The position numbers and the translations under genes are program-made. A DNA stretch of 64,000 nt, taken from NCBI RefSeq assembly GCF_036226465.1, contig NZ_CP108476.1, positions 6,138,001 to 6,202,000 on the forward strand, written 5' to 3'. The DNA comes from Kitasatospora sp. NBC_01250 (lineage in GTDB: Bacteria > Actinomycetota > Actinomycetes > Streptomycetales > Streptomycetaceae). Positions 18,385 to 26,185 of the stretch are shown in pieces (the stretch's first letter is position 1; each line of letters begins with the position of its first letter). Under the pieces are notes generated by a model. That model was not told where the DNA came from and made no database searches. It worked only from the letters and a program-made list of their open reading frames with translations.

Positions 18385-18390
18385 TACGCT
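18385..18390 (+). promoter_or_regulatory. Leaderless -10 box (TACGCT)
   Basis: TACGCT with 6 bp to GTG 18397; no ribosome-binding site between. Confidence 0.6.
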
Positions 18391-18396
18391 GATTCC

Positions 18397-18990
18397 GTGG
18401 CTGAGGATCTGGGGGGCTCGCCGTATTCCGACGGCGCCGACCACGGTGGAACGGACGACGAGTTCGCCACCGTGGTACTTGACGAGGCCTTCGTCAGATC
18501 CGCCGCCGTCCACGAACCGACCGCCCGTGAGCGCCAGCTGGCCGCCGCCGAGGCGCGCAGCGAGCCGGAGCCGGGCGGCGCGGGCCGCGGCACCGACTAC
18601 GCCGCCGACCGCTTCGACGGGCTGCCGCTGGAGCTGCGCCCGCATCCGCTGGGCCTGGAGGACGACCGGATCTACACCGACCCCTGGGTCGGTTCGCACC
18701 GGGGTGTCGGGCGCCGCCGGGCGGTGCGCTGGCCCGGATACGGTCCGCGGGGCGGCGGGCGGGGCCAGATCGCGCAGCAGCGCTGGCACCGGCCGCTGGC
18801 CTGGGTGCTGGTGATCGTGATGGGCGTCAGCCTGGTGGCCGTCGCCGTCGCGGCGGTCTACCGGGGCACCGGCCAGGCGCCGGTGCGACGGCCCGAGGTC
18901 GGCACCAACCAGTCGGCCACCCCGCCGCCGCCCACGGCCGGAGCCGGCGTGCAGCCGAGCGCGGCGGCGATGTCGCTGCCGGCCGGCTGA
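18397..18990 (+). CDS. SCO2584-family spore wall biosynthesis membrane protein
   Basis: Single-pass membrane protein of 197 residues. A long cytosolic N-terminus begins with an acidic segment and a DDEFATVVLDEAFVR motif (about residues 20-34) shared with the next protein. One membrane helix lies near residues 133-153 (WVLVIVMGVSLVAVAVAAVY), and a short Pro/Thr/Ala-rich outer tail follows. From family naming, the S. coelicolor counterpart SCO2584 is connected to the spore wall synthesising complex with MreB, MreC and PBP2; that link is recalled from the literature, not visible here. The position next to proA and SCO2583 fits. Start GTG 18397 is supported by the leaderless -10 box. Confidence 0.75.
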   Translation: MAEDLGGSPYSDGADHGGTDDEFATVVLDEAFVRSAAVHEPTARERQLAAAEARSEPEPGGAGRGTDYAADRFDGLPLELRPHPLGLEDDRIYTDPWVGSHRGVGRRRAVRWPGYGPRGGGRGQIAQQRWHRPLAWVLVIVMGVSLVAVAVAAVYRGTGQAPVRRPEVGTNQSATPPPPTAGAGVQPSAAAMSLPAG

Positions 18991-19072
18991 CCTCACGCGG
19001 CGCCGGGCCGTCGCAGGTCACCGCTCGGACACGTTGCGTTCCCGGGCCTCGTATCGGGCCCGCCGCGCGCTC

Positions 19073-19078
19073 TACCCT
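19073..19078 (+). promoter_or_regulatory. Leaderless -10 box (TACCCT)
   Basis: TACCCT with 6 bp to ATG 19085. Confidence 0.65.
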
Positions 19079-19084
19079 TGAGTC

Positions 19085-20161
19085 ATGGGTGACCCGGGTG
19101 AGCCTCCGGAGGGTGCGCCCGAGGGCGGTTCCGGAAGCGATGACGAATACCGATCCGTCGTGTTCGACGAGTCCTTCGTCAGGGCTGCCCGGATCACCGA
19201 ACTCTCGGCCAGCGAGCGCCTGAACGGCGGCGCCGCGAACGCGATCCGGCGCCGGCTCGGCCCGGGTCCGTTCGGCTCGCTGCCGCGCCAGGCGCTGACC
19301 TTGCTGATGCTCCTGGTGCTGGCCTTCACCGCCGCCGTCTACTTCGGCATCACCTCGCCGCAGCACGAGGCGGTCGGCGGCTCCGGCGCCGAGCTGACCA
19401 GCGAGCTCACCGTGCTCACCCCGGCCGCGGGCATCGTCGCGGCGGCCGACCCGAGCAGCCCGTTCGGCTCCCTCGCGGCCACGGCGGGCTATGCGGACGG
19501 CAGTGCGGGCTTCGGCCTGCCTGCCGCCGGCAGCTCCACCGCGCACTTCGGCCAGGCCCAGGTCAGCGCGGCGGTGGACCTCGTCCGGCGCTACCTGGAG
19601 GCCTCCGAGCTGGCCCCGGCGGTACTGGTGCAGGGCGAGACGACGCCGGTGCGCGCGCTGCTGGCGCCCACCGAGCAGAGCCAGTTCGACCAGAGCCTGA
19701 CCGCTCCCAGCGACGACCAGCACCACGCGGCGACCGGCTGGATGGTCCGCTTCGACCCAATGCGCACCGCGCTGGCCTCGGACACCGTCAAGGTGGCCGG
19801 CACGGTCCGGGTGACCGAGGCGGACAGCGGCACCCTGGAGCTCACCAGTGACCACACGCTGGTCTACGCGGTGCGCCCGGCCGGTGCGGAGAGCAGCGGG
19901 CCGGTCAGCCTCTACACGGTCCGCCGCGAGCTGCGCTTCGATCTGAGCCGCACCGACATCGCGGCCGGCCAGCTCACCCTGGCCGACTCGGTCGTGCAGG
20001 CCGGGCCGAGCTCCTGCGGGGCGGCGCAGGCGGAGTACCTGCAGCCGCTGCCGGTCGGCAACGCCGGCACGGGCACCGCGGGTCCCGCGGTCGTCGACCC
20101 GGCCGACCGTTCCGCCCCGGCCTGGCAGAACTGCGCCGTCATGGCCGCGTCGAAGAGCTGA
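19085..20161 (+). CDS. SCO2583-family membrane protein
   Basis: Membrane protein of 358 residues with one helix at about 65-84 (ALTLLMLLVLAFTAAVYFGI). The cytosolic N-terminus repeats the motif of the previous gene (DDEYRSVVFDESFVR at about 19-33, then a basic RRRLG stretch). The large extracytoplasmic part (about 90-358) contains alternating beta-like segments and two late cysteines (SSCGAAQ and QNCAV) that could form a disulphide. No enzyme motif is evident. It is probably a paralogue or partner of the preceding protein in the spore wall complex. The start is supported by a leaderless promoter. Confidence 0.75.
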   Translation: MGDPGEPPEGAPEGGSGSDDEYRSVVFDESFVRAARITELSASERLNGGAANAIRRRLGPGPFGSLPRQALTLLMLLVLAFTAAVYFGITSPQHEAVGGSGAELTSELTVLTPAAGIVAAADPSSPFGSLAATAGYADGSAGFGLPAAGSSTAHFGQAQVSAAVDLVRRYLEASELAPAVLVQGETTPVRALLAPTEQSQFDQSLTAPSDDQHHAATGWMVRFDPMRTALASDTVKVAGTVRVTEADSGTLELTSDHTLVYAVRPAGAESSGPVSLYTVRRELRFDLSRTDIAAGQLTLADSVVQAGPSSCGAAQAEYLQPLPVGNAGTGTAGPAVVDPADRSAPAWQNCAVMAASKS

Positions 20162-20214
20162 CCGGCGCCGTCACCGAGGCGCCGTCCGAACTGTCCGGTT
20201 CATCCCAACTGAAA

Positions 20215-20245
20215 GAATCCTCAGCTCCGTTCAGGATTCCCTCAG
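20215..20245 (+). repeat. Imperfect direct repeat upstream of the DUF2079 gene
   Basis: GAATCCTCAG (20215-20224) and GATTCCCTCAG (20235-20245) are about two helical turns apart, 12 bp before the -10 box TAGCGT (20257-20262). This layout resembles binding sites of OmpR-type response regulators. Confidence 0.45.
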
Positions 20246-20256
20246 CGGCACTTTCC

Positions 20257-20262
20257 TAGCGT
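20257..20262 (+). promoter_or_regulatory. Leaderless -10 box (TAGCGT)
   Basis: TAGCGT with 7 bp to GTG 20270; no Shine-Dalgarno. Confidence 0.55.
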
Positions 20263-20269
20263 CGCCGAG

Positions 20270-21709
20270 GTGACCACCTTTCAGCTGACGCCCCACCCGG
20301 CCCCGATCCGCAGTGCCCCGTTCGTGCACCGCCCGCGCCCGCTGCGCGGCGAGCGGCTGCTCCCGTGGCTGGTAGCCCTTCCGGTCACGCTCTTCCAGCT
20401 GGCGCTCGCCGTTCCGCGGCAGTGGCGGATGGAGACCTCCGGGTTCGACCTCGGGATCTTCGAGCAGGTGGTGCGCGCCTACGCGGGCCTGCACGCGCCG
20501 GTCGCCACCCTCAAGGGCACCGGCTACAGCCAGCTCGGCGACCACTTCAGCCCGCTGCTCGCGGTGCTGGCCCCGATCTACCGGGTGTTCCCGACGCCGG
20601 TCACCCTGCTGGTCGTCCAGGCGCTGCTGCTCGGGTGCTCGGTGCTGCCGGTCACCGCGCTGGCCCAGTCGGTGCTCGGCGGTCGGGCGGCGGTGGCGGT
20701 CGGGCTGGCCTACGGACTGTCCTGGGGACTCTGGCAGTTGGACGAGTTCGACTTCCACGAGGTGGCGCTCGCGCTGCCGTTGATCGCCTGGTCGGTGGCC
20801 GCGCTGGCCCGAGGGCGGTGGCGGGCGGCGGTCTGCTGGGGGCTGCCGCTGATGCTGGTCAAGGAGGACCAGGGGCTGGTGCTGGCCGGGATCGGCGTCC
20901 TGGTGTTCCTGCTCGGCCGCCGCCGGCTGCTCGGCGCGGCCGCCGTGGCGGTGGCCGCGCTCGGCACCGCGCTGATCGTGCTGGTGCTGATCCCCGCCGC
21001 CAACGTGCACGGCGTCTACGACTACGCGGCCAACGGGCGCTGGGACGGCGGCGACCCGCTGATCCGGCTGCTGCTGCCGATGGACAAGTGGCACACGGTG
21101 GGCCTGCTGCTGCTGCCCACGCTCTTCGTGGCGCTGCGGTCGCCGCTCGCTCTGGTGCTGGTGCTGCCGCTGGCTGGCCGGTTCTGGAGCCCGGCCCCGG
21201 TGTACTGGCACGCCGTCGACCAGTACAACGCGGTGCTGATGCCGATCCTCTTCCTGGCGATGGTGGACGGGCTGCGCCGGATCAGGGCCCGTGGCCCGGG
21301 GCGGCTGGTCGCGGGGCTGGCCGGCCTGGTGCCGGGCGCGGCGCTGGCACTGGCGCTGCTGGCCGCGCCGATCCCCGACCTGTCGGGGCCGAGCCCGACG
21401 GTGGTCGCCGTCCGCGAGACGCTGGCGGTGATCCCCGACGGTGCGTCGGTGGCCGCCAGCAACCAGCTGGCCCCGCAGCTGACCGGGCGCTGCGAGGTCT
21501 CGCTCTTCCCCTACCTGACCTACCCGGGGCAGCAGGGCCCGGCCGGCCGGCCGGTGGCCGACTGGGTGGCCGCCTTCGACCGGCCGAACGGCTTCCCCAC
21601 GCCGGTGGCCCAGGAGCTGGACGCGATCGCCCAGCTGACCCGGGCCGGCTACCGGAGCGTGGCGCGCGGCGGCGGCGTCACGGTGTACCACTGGGTGGGG
21701 ACGGAGTAG
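20270..21709 (+). CDS. DUF2079 polytopic membrane protein
   Basis: Integral membrane protein of 479 residues with about ten helices, beginning near residue 33. The DUF2079 signature is visible: TSGFDLGIFEQVVRAYAGLHAP, then GDHFSPLLAVLAPIYRV, and the LDEFDFHEVALALPL stretch. The family is related to GT-C glycosyltransferases that use lipid-linked sugars, and the GFDLGIF acidic residue sits where GT-C enzymes keep a catalytic Asp. Activity here is unproven. It is convergent with the downstream protease gene, with only 6 bp between stops. Confidence 0.85.
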   Translation: MTTFQLTPHPAPIRSAPFVHRPRPLRGERLLPWLVALPVTLFQLALAVPRQWRMETSGFDLGIFEQVVRAYAGLHAPVATLKGTGYSQLGDHFSPLLAVLAPIYRVFPTPVTLLVVQALLLGCSVLPVTALAQSVLGGRAAVAVGLAYGLSWGLWQLDEFDFHEVALALPLIAWSVAALARGRWRAAVCWGLPLMLVKEDQGLVLAGIGVLVFLLGRRRLLGAAAVAVAALGTALIVLVLIPAANVHGVYDYAANGRWDGGDPLIRLLLPMDKWHTVGLLLLPTLFVALRSPLALVLVLPLAGRFWSPAPVYWHAVDQYNAVLMPILFLAMVDGLRRIRARGPGRLVAGLAGLVPGAALALALLAAPIPDLSGPSPTVVAVRETLAVIPDGASVAASNQLAPQLTGRCEVSLFPYLTYPGQQGPAGRPVADWVAAFDRPNGFPTPVAQELDAIAQLTRAGYRSVARGGGVTVYHWVGTE

Positions 21710-21715
21710 CCCCGG

Positions 21716-22801
21716 TCAGTCCTGGTCGCGCGGCTCCTCGTCCTGCGGGCCGCGCTCGCCACTGCTGCGGGCACCGGTGAAGGTGTCGCGCAGCTTGCCG
21801 CCCACCGTGCCGGCGCCGTCCGCGATGTCGCGCAGCAGGTTGAAGAGCGGGTCCTTGCTCTCCTTGATCGACTTGCCGTAGGAGTCGGCAGCCGCCCGCC
21901 ACTGGTCGCCGACCGAGGCGTTCGGGTCGTCCGAACGGCGCGGGTAGGCACCGGCCATGATCGAGCGGTACTCCTCGCTCTCCGACCACTGCTTGAGCTT
22001 GGCGACCCGGACCACCGCGAACGGGTGCGTCTGCGGCAGCACCTGAAGCAGCTTCAGCACGCTGTCACGCAGGTCGCCGGCCTTCTCGTACTCCTCGGCC
22101 TGCTCCAGGAAGGCGTCCACGTTCATCTCGGCGAGGTTGTGGCCGCCGGCCAGCTTCATCAGGCCGCGCATCGCCGCCTGCGGATCCTGACCGGCCAGCA
22201 GGCCGGCCCGGTCGCAGGAGATCTCGGCCTTGCGGAACCACTCCTTGAGCGCGGTGATCAGCGCCGTGATCGCCAGGTTGCCCAGCGGGATCCAGCCCAC
22301 CCGGGCGGCCAGGTTGGTGAGGATCAGCAGCATCGTGCGGTAGACCGCGTGGCCGGACATCGCGTGCCCGACCTCGTGGCCGATCACTGCGCGCAGCTCC
22401 TCCTCGTCCAGCAGCTCCACCAGGCCCGAGGTCACCACGATCACCGGGGTGTCCATCCCGATGCACATCGCGTTGACGTTGGGGTCCTGCGTCACGTACA
22501 GGTCGGGCACCTGCTCCAGGTCGAGCACGTAGGCCGCGTCCCGGACCATGTCGAACAGCTCGGGGTACTGGCGCTCGGAGGTCTTGACCGCGGTGGCCAG
22601 GAACATCAGCCGCATGCTGCGCTCGGAGACCAGGCCGGCCAGCTTCTTCAGGACCTCGTCGAAACCGGAGAGCTTGCGCAGCGCGACCAGCGCCGAGCGG
22701 TCGGCCGGGTGCTCCCAGGCCCGGGTGGAGATGTCGGGAAAGCGCCGGCGGCGACGGCTGGGGGATCCCGGGGTGCCGCTGGGCTGGGTGGAATCGGTCA
22801 T
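21716..22801 (-). CDS. M48-family metallopeptidase
   Basis: Membrane-associated zinc protease of the Ste24/HtpX clan, 361 residues. The zinc motif is His142-Glu-Val-Gly-His146 within VIGHEVGHAMSGH, with a third ligand expected in the AEISCDRAGLLAG region near residue 193. Hydrophobic stretches lie at about 158-190. The N-terminus is basic (SRRRRRF) and the C-terminus charged and disordered. A -10 box TACGCT lies on the minus strand at 22905-22900, giving a leader of about 90 nt. It is distinct from the HtpX at 57859. Role is probably membrane protein quality control; substrate unknown. Confidence 0.88.
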   Translation of the reverse strand: MTDSTQPSGTPGSPSRRRRRFPDISTRAWEHPADRSALVALRKLSGFDEVLKKLAGLVSERSMRLMFLATAVKTSERQYPELFDMVRDAAYVLDLEQVPDLYVTQDPNVNAMCIGMDTPVIVVTSGLVELLDEEELRAVIGHEVGHAMSGHAVYRTMLLILTNLAARVGWIPLGNLAITALITALKEWFRKAEISCDRAGLLAGQDPQAAMRGLMKLAGGHNLAEMNVDAFLEQAEEYEKAGDLRDSVLKLLQVLPQTHPFAVVRVAKLKQWSESEEYRSIMAGAYPRRSDDPNASVGDQWRAAADSYGKSIKESKDPLFNLLRDIADGAGTVGGKLRDTFTGARSSGERGPQDEEPRDQD

Positions 22802-22962
22802 GTGCTGAGTACCTCCTGCTCGACGCCGGTCCCGGCGGTGCGCCGGCCCCCGCTGCTTCGACTGCTGAACGCCTGCTCGCGCGTACTCGTCCCCGGCTCA
22901 GCGTACGACGGCGGCGCGACATCGCACCGGGGGCGGTGGGTGCTCCCGCGGGGGACCGGGTC

Positions 22963-22968
22963 TAGGCT
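22963..22968 (+). promoter_or_regulatory. -10 box (TAGGCT) of the first small membrane protein gene
   Basis: TAGGCT 50 bp before ATG 23019, giving a leader of about 45 nt with its own AAGGAG site. Confidence 0.5.
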
Positions 22969-23018
22969 GGCTTCCCGATTTGTCACCACCGTCTCCACCC
23001 TCCCCAAGGAGTCCGCCG

Positions 23019-23162
23019 ATGTCTCACGCCGACCTGGTGAACCTGGCCGCGATCTCCAACGGCCCCGGCCCGGGGCTCTTCCTGCGCCTGATCGTGCTGG
23101 GCTCCATGGTCGGCGTCTGCCTGCTCGCCTGGATCCTGGTCCGGGCCGGCCGCAACAACTGA
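23019..23162 (+). CDS. Small single-pass membrane protein (47 aa)
   Basis: Tiny unrecognised protein. ATG 23019 is preceded by AAGGAG at 7 bp, a strong ribosome-binding site. The sequence has a short polar N-terminus, one hydrophobic helix at about 21-41 (FLRLIVLGSMVGVCLLAWILV) and a basic end (RAGRNN). It lies between the M48 protease and nadD, close to a second protein of the same design. The strong ribosome-binding site, clean helix and separate promoter argue that it is real. Function unknown. Confidence 0.7.
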   Translation: MSHADLVNLAAISNGPGPGLFLRLIVLGSMVGVCLLAWILVRAGRNN

Positions 23163-23241
23163 CGCCCGGCCACCACCGCGGGCACGCCTCACCTGCCATC
23201 AGACGCGGGGAGCCGCCGCGCGGTTGCACACCCGGGCCCCG

Positions 23242-23247
23242 TACGAT
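23242..23247 (+). promoter_or_regulatory. -10 box (TACGAT) of the second small membrane protein gene
   Basis: TACGAT 75 bp before ATG 23323; the -35 region is weak. Confidence 0.4.
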
Positions 23248-23322
23248 GACCCCGCGGGCCGCCCCGGCTCGCCGGGACCCCGTGTCCTGGCCACCCACCG
23301 AGTCGAGAAGGCCTTGCCGATC

Positions 23323-23469
23323 ATGACCTCAAGCGCTCTGCCCGCCCTGACCAGCCTCGCCGAGGGCAGCAACCACCAGAGCCTGAACCCGCTGCTCACC
23401 GGTGGCAGCGCGCTGTTCATCCTCTTCCTGCTGCTCTTCGTGGTGACCCGCTTCAACCGGGACCGCTGA
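23323..23469 (+). CDS. Small single-pass membrane protein (48 aa)
   Basis: Second tiny membrane protein, start ATG 23323. The N-terminal ~24 residues are polar (TSSALPALTSLAEGSNHQS), a helix of phenylalanine- and leucine-rich character spans about 28-42 (GSALFILFLLLFVVT), and the end is basic (RFNRDR). Same layout as the 47-residue protein 160 bp upstream, but no clear sequence identity. A hairpin terminator follows at 23506. Function unknown. Confidence 0.68.
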   Translation: MTSSALPALTSLAEGSNHQSLNPLLTGGSALFILFLLLFVVTRFNRDR

Positions 23470-23476
23470 GTGGCGC

Positions 23477-23503
23477 ACGCGTGCGATCAGACGCGTGCGA
23501 TCA
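23477..23503 (+). repeat. Two tandem copies of ACGCGTGCGATCA
   Basis: A 13-bp direct repeat at 23477-23489 and 23491-23503, just after the stop of the small membrane protein and before its terminator. Confidence 0.6.
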
Positions 23504-23505
23504 AA

Positions 23506-23534
23506 GGGAGCGCCCCGGGCGACGGGACGCTCCC
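23506..23534 (+). terminator. Terminator before nadD
   Basis: GGGAGCG / CGCTCCC stem of 7 pairs extended by a CCC/GGG arm, lying after the small gene and 50 bp before the nadD -10 box. Confidence 0.6.
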
Positions 23535-23584
23535 TTCGGTGTAGGACGACGCAGGTGGCGCGACCGGGCGCCGGACAGGTCGCG

Positions 23585-23590
23585 TAAGGT
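23585..23590 (+). promoter_or_regulatory. Leaderless -10 box (TAAGGT) of nadD
   Basis: TAAGGT with 8 bp to ATG 23599; no ribosome-binding site. Confidence 0.55.
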
Positions 23591-23598
23591 GTCTCGGC

Positions 23599-24222
23599 AT
23601 GGGAGAGAGCAGGCCGACGGTGGAGCCCCGGCGGCGCAAGCGGCTCGGTGTGATGGGCGGTACCTTCGACCCGATCCACCACGGCCACCTGGTCGCGGCC
23701 AGTGAGGTGGCCAGCGCCTTCCACCTGGACGAGGTGGTCTTCGTCCCGACCGGGCAGCCCTGGCAGAAGAGCGGTACGGCCGTCTCCTCGGCCGAGGACC
23801 GGTACCTGATGACGGTGATCGCCACCGCCGAGAACCCGCAGTTCTCGGTCAGCCGGATCGACATCGACCGCGGCGGCGCCACCTACACCGTCGACACCCT
23901 GCGCGAGCTGCGCGACCAGCACCCGGACGCCGATCTCTTCTTCATCACCGGCGCCGACGCGCTGGCCCAGATCCTGTCCTGGCGCGACGCCGAGGAGCTC
24001 TTCGCGCTGGCCCACTTCATCGGCTGCACCCGCCCGGGGCACACGCTGAGCGACGCCGGGCTGCCGGCCGGCGGGGTCTCGCTGGTCGAGGTGCCGGCGC
24101 TGGCGATCTCCTCCACCGACTGCCGGCAGCGGGTGGCCAAGGGCGAGCCGGTCTGGTACCTCGTCCCCGACGGCGTGGTGCGCTACATCGACAAGCGAGC
24201 GCTCTACCTGGACGCGGGCTGA
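23599..24222 (+). CDS. nadD: Nicotinate-nucleotide adenylyltransferase
   Basis: Adenylates nicotinate mononucleotide to deamido-NAD, the late step of NAD synthesis. The 207-residue protein has the nucleotidyltransferase motif GGTFDPIHHGH at residues 20-30 and the ISSTDCRQR motif near residue 173, both diagnostic. The N-terminal 15 residues are basic and dispensable-looking, but the leaderless -10 box supports this start. The LCP gene follows 27 bp later with its own GAGGA site, so the two are likely cotranscribed. Confidence 0.95.
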   Translation: MGESRPTVEPRRRKRLGVMGGTFDPIHHGHLVAASEVASAFHLDEVVFVPTGQPWQKSGTAVSSAEDRYLMTVIATAENPQFSVSRIDIDRGGATYTVDTLRELRDQHPDADLFFITGADALAQILSWRDAEELFALAHFIGCTRPGHTLSDAGLPAGGVSLVEVPALAISSTDCRQRVAKGEPVWYLVPDGVVRYIDKRALYLDAG

Positions 24223-24249
24223 GCTTGCGGAAGACCTTGTGAGGACGGC

Positions 24250-26067
24250 GTGACCGGAACGGCAGACCACGGCGGGCCCGAGGACGGCGAGTGGTCCACG
24301 GGGCAGTACCCGCAGCAGGCGTACCCGTACGAGCAGCAGGCCCAGCAGCAGGCCCACCAGCACCAGGGCTACAGCGGCGGCGGGCAGCAGTACGCCGGGT
24401 ACGAGCAGCAGGGGTATGCCCAGTCGTACCAGGAGCAGGCCTACCAGCAGCAGGGGTACCAGCAGCCGGGACACGGCGGCGGCCAGCAGCCGTACGAGCC
24501 GTCGGTCTACCAGCAGCCGGGGTACGAGCAGCAGGGGTACGGGCAGCCGGGCTACGGGCAGCAGCAGGGGTACGCCCAGCCGTACCAGGAGCAGGCCTAC
24601 CAGCAGCCGTACCAGCCGCAGGCCCCCGTCCAGCCGGCGCCGGTTGCGCCGGCCCCCGCCGCGCCCGTCCAGGCGCCCGCGCCGACCGTGCCCGCGCCGC
24701 CGCGCCCCCGGCCGGCAGCAGCCGCGCCCAGTGCCGTCGCGGTGGCGCCCGAGGAGCCCTCGGAGCAGGTCGGCGGTCGCCGCGCCACCGCCAAGCCGGC
24801 CCGCGCCGGTGACCAGGACCCGTACCAGACGGGCGAGTTCACCTTCGTCGATGAGCAGGCGGAGGAGACCGAGGACGTCATCGACTGGCTGAAGTTCGCC
24901 GAGTCGCGCACCGAGCGCCGCGACGAGCGCCGCCGCAAGCTGCGCAACCGGCTGATCGGCGGGGCGGTCGCGCTGGCCCTGGTGGGCGGCGGCACGGTGG
25001 GCTACCTCTTCTACACGGGTGCGCTGGGCAACTCCCAGTCGGCGGCCGCGGCGGTCGGTTCGCGCAACGTCGTCGTGGTCCACATGCGCGACCTGCAGGG
25101 CAAGGTGAGCAGCGCGATGCTGATCAACGACGCGGCCGGGCACAAGGGCTCGATCCTGCTGATGTCGGACACCCTGCAGCTGCCCACCGGCGGGGACACG
25201 CCCACCACACCGCTCGGCAGCGCGATGGACTCGGTCGGCCCGGCCGCCACCCGCGACGCGCTGAGCAACCTGCTCGGCGCCCCGGTGGCCGGCACCTGGC
25301 GGCTGGACACCCCCTACCTCCAGCTGCTCGTCTCCCAGCTGGGCGGCATCAAGGTGGACACCAACGCGCAGCTCACCGGCCCGGACGGCAAGACGCTGGT
25401 CGAGCAGGGCAGCCAGCGCACGCTGAGCGGGCAGGCCGCGGTGGCCTACGCCACCTACCAGGCGCCGGGCGAGAGCCGCGACGCCCAGCTGGCCCGGTTC
25501 GGCCAGGTGCTCTCGGCGGTGATCGCCACCATGCCCACCACGCTCGCGGACGCCACCGACGACGTGCACCGGATGGGCGCCGTGCTCGACCCCTCACTGC
25601 CGGAGAAGGCGCTGGCCGGTCTGCTGGTCGAGCTGTCCCAGCAGTCGGCGGCCGGGCACCTCGCCACCACCACCCTGCCGGTGCAGCCGGACGGCACGCT
25701 GGACCAGGGCAAGGCCGGCCCGGTGGTCAAGGACGTGCTCGGCGGCACCGTGCACTCCGCGGCCGCCACCAGCGGCCCGGCCCGGGTCAGCATCGTGGAC
25801 GCCACCGGCAGCGGTGGCAGCGCGGCCCAGGCCGCGCAGATCCAGGTGGTCGACGCCGGACTGAACTTCGTGCCCGGCGGCTCCACCGCGCCGAGCCCGC
25901 AGGCCACCACCGAGATCGACTACACCGACGACGGCCGGGCGCAGGCCGCGCAGTCGCTGGCCACCAGCCTGGGCCTGCCGACCTCGGTGGTGAAGAAGGT
26001 CAGCACCGCGCAGACCGCCGACCTCGTGGTGGTGCTGGGCAAGGACTACCAGCCGCCCAAGCAGTAG
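24250..26067 (+). CDS. Divergent LytR-CpsA-Psr (LCP) family protein, PdtA-like
   Basis: LCP proteins attach anionic polymers to peptidoglycan outside the membrane. This 605-residue protein (GTG 24250, GAGGA site) has a cytosolic N-terminus with a Gln/Tyr/Gly-rich repeat region (about 19-132, units like QQGYAQPYQEQAY), a Pro/Ala linker, an acidic-then-basic stretch, one helix at about 236-257, then an LCP-like domain (about 270-420) and a LytR C-terminal domain (about 500-600, beginning RVSIVDATGSGGSA). The LCP core is diverged: I do not see the usual Arg/Asp active-site pattern. Its place matches S. coelicolor SCO2578 (PdtA), a spore wall protein that transfers polydiglycosylphosphate; this equivalence is inferred. 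Confidence 0.78.
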   Translation: MTGTADHGGPEDGEWSTGQYPQQAYPYEQQAQQQAHQHQGYSGGGQQYAGYEQQGYAQSYQEQAYQQQGYQQPGHGGGQQPYEPSVYQQPGYEQQGYGQPGYGQQQGYAQPYQEQAYQQPYQPQAPVQPAPVAPAPAAPVQAPAPTVPAPPRPRPAAAAPSAVAVAPEEPSEQVGGRRATAKPARAGDQDPYQTGEFTFVDEQAEETEDVIDWLKFAESRTERRDERRRKLRNRLIGGAVALALVGGGTVGYLFYTGALGNSQSAAAAVGSRNVVVVHMRDLQGKVSSAMLINDAAGHKGSILLMSDTLQLPTGGDTPTTPLGSAMDSVGPAATRDALSNLLGAPVAGTWRLDTPYLQLLVSQLGGIKVDTNAQLTGPDGKTLVEQGSQRTLSGQAAVAYATYQAPGESRDAQLARFGQVLSAVIATMPTTLADATDDVHRMGAVLDPSLPEKALAGLLVELSQQSAAGHLATTTLPVQPDGTLDQGKAGPVVKDVLGGTVHSAAATSGPARVSIVDATGSGGSAAQAAQIQVVDAGLNFVPGGSTAPSPQATTEIDYTDDGRAQAAQSLATSLGLPTSVVKKVSTAQTADLVVVLGKDYQPPKQ

Positions 26068-26097
26068 CGGGCCTGCGCGGCGATGACACGGGCACCG

Positions 26098-26126
26098 GCC
26101 CCGGTCGGAGAAACTCCGGCCGGGGC
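26098..26126 (+). terminator. Terminator after the LCP gene
   Basis: Thirteen-pair stem GCCCCGGTCGGAG / CTCCGGCCGGGGC (one G-U type pair) with an AAA loop. Confidence 0.7.
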
Positions 26127-26185
26127 GCGCGTGGCGGCGTGAGATCCTGGATGAGGAAATTCATGTCATCGACCGGAAGAACACC

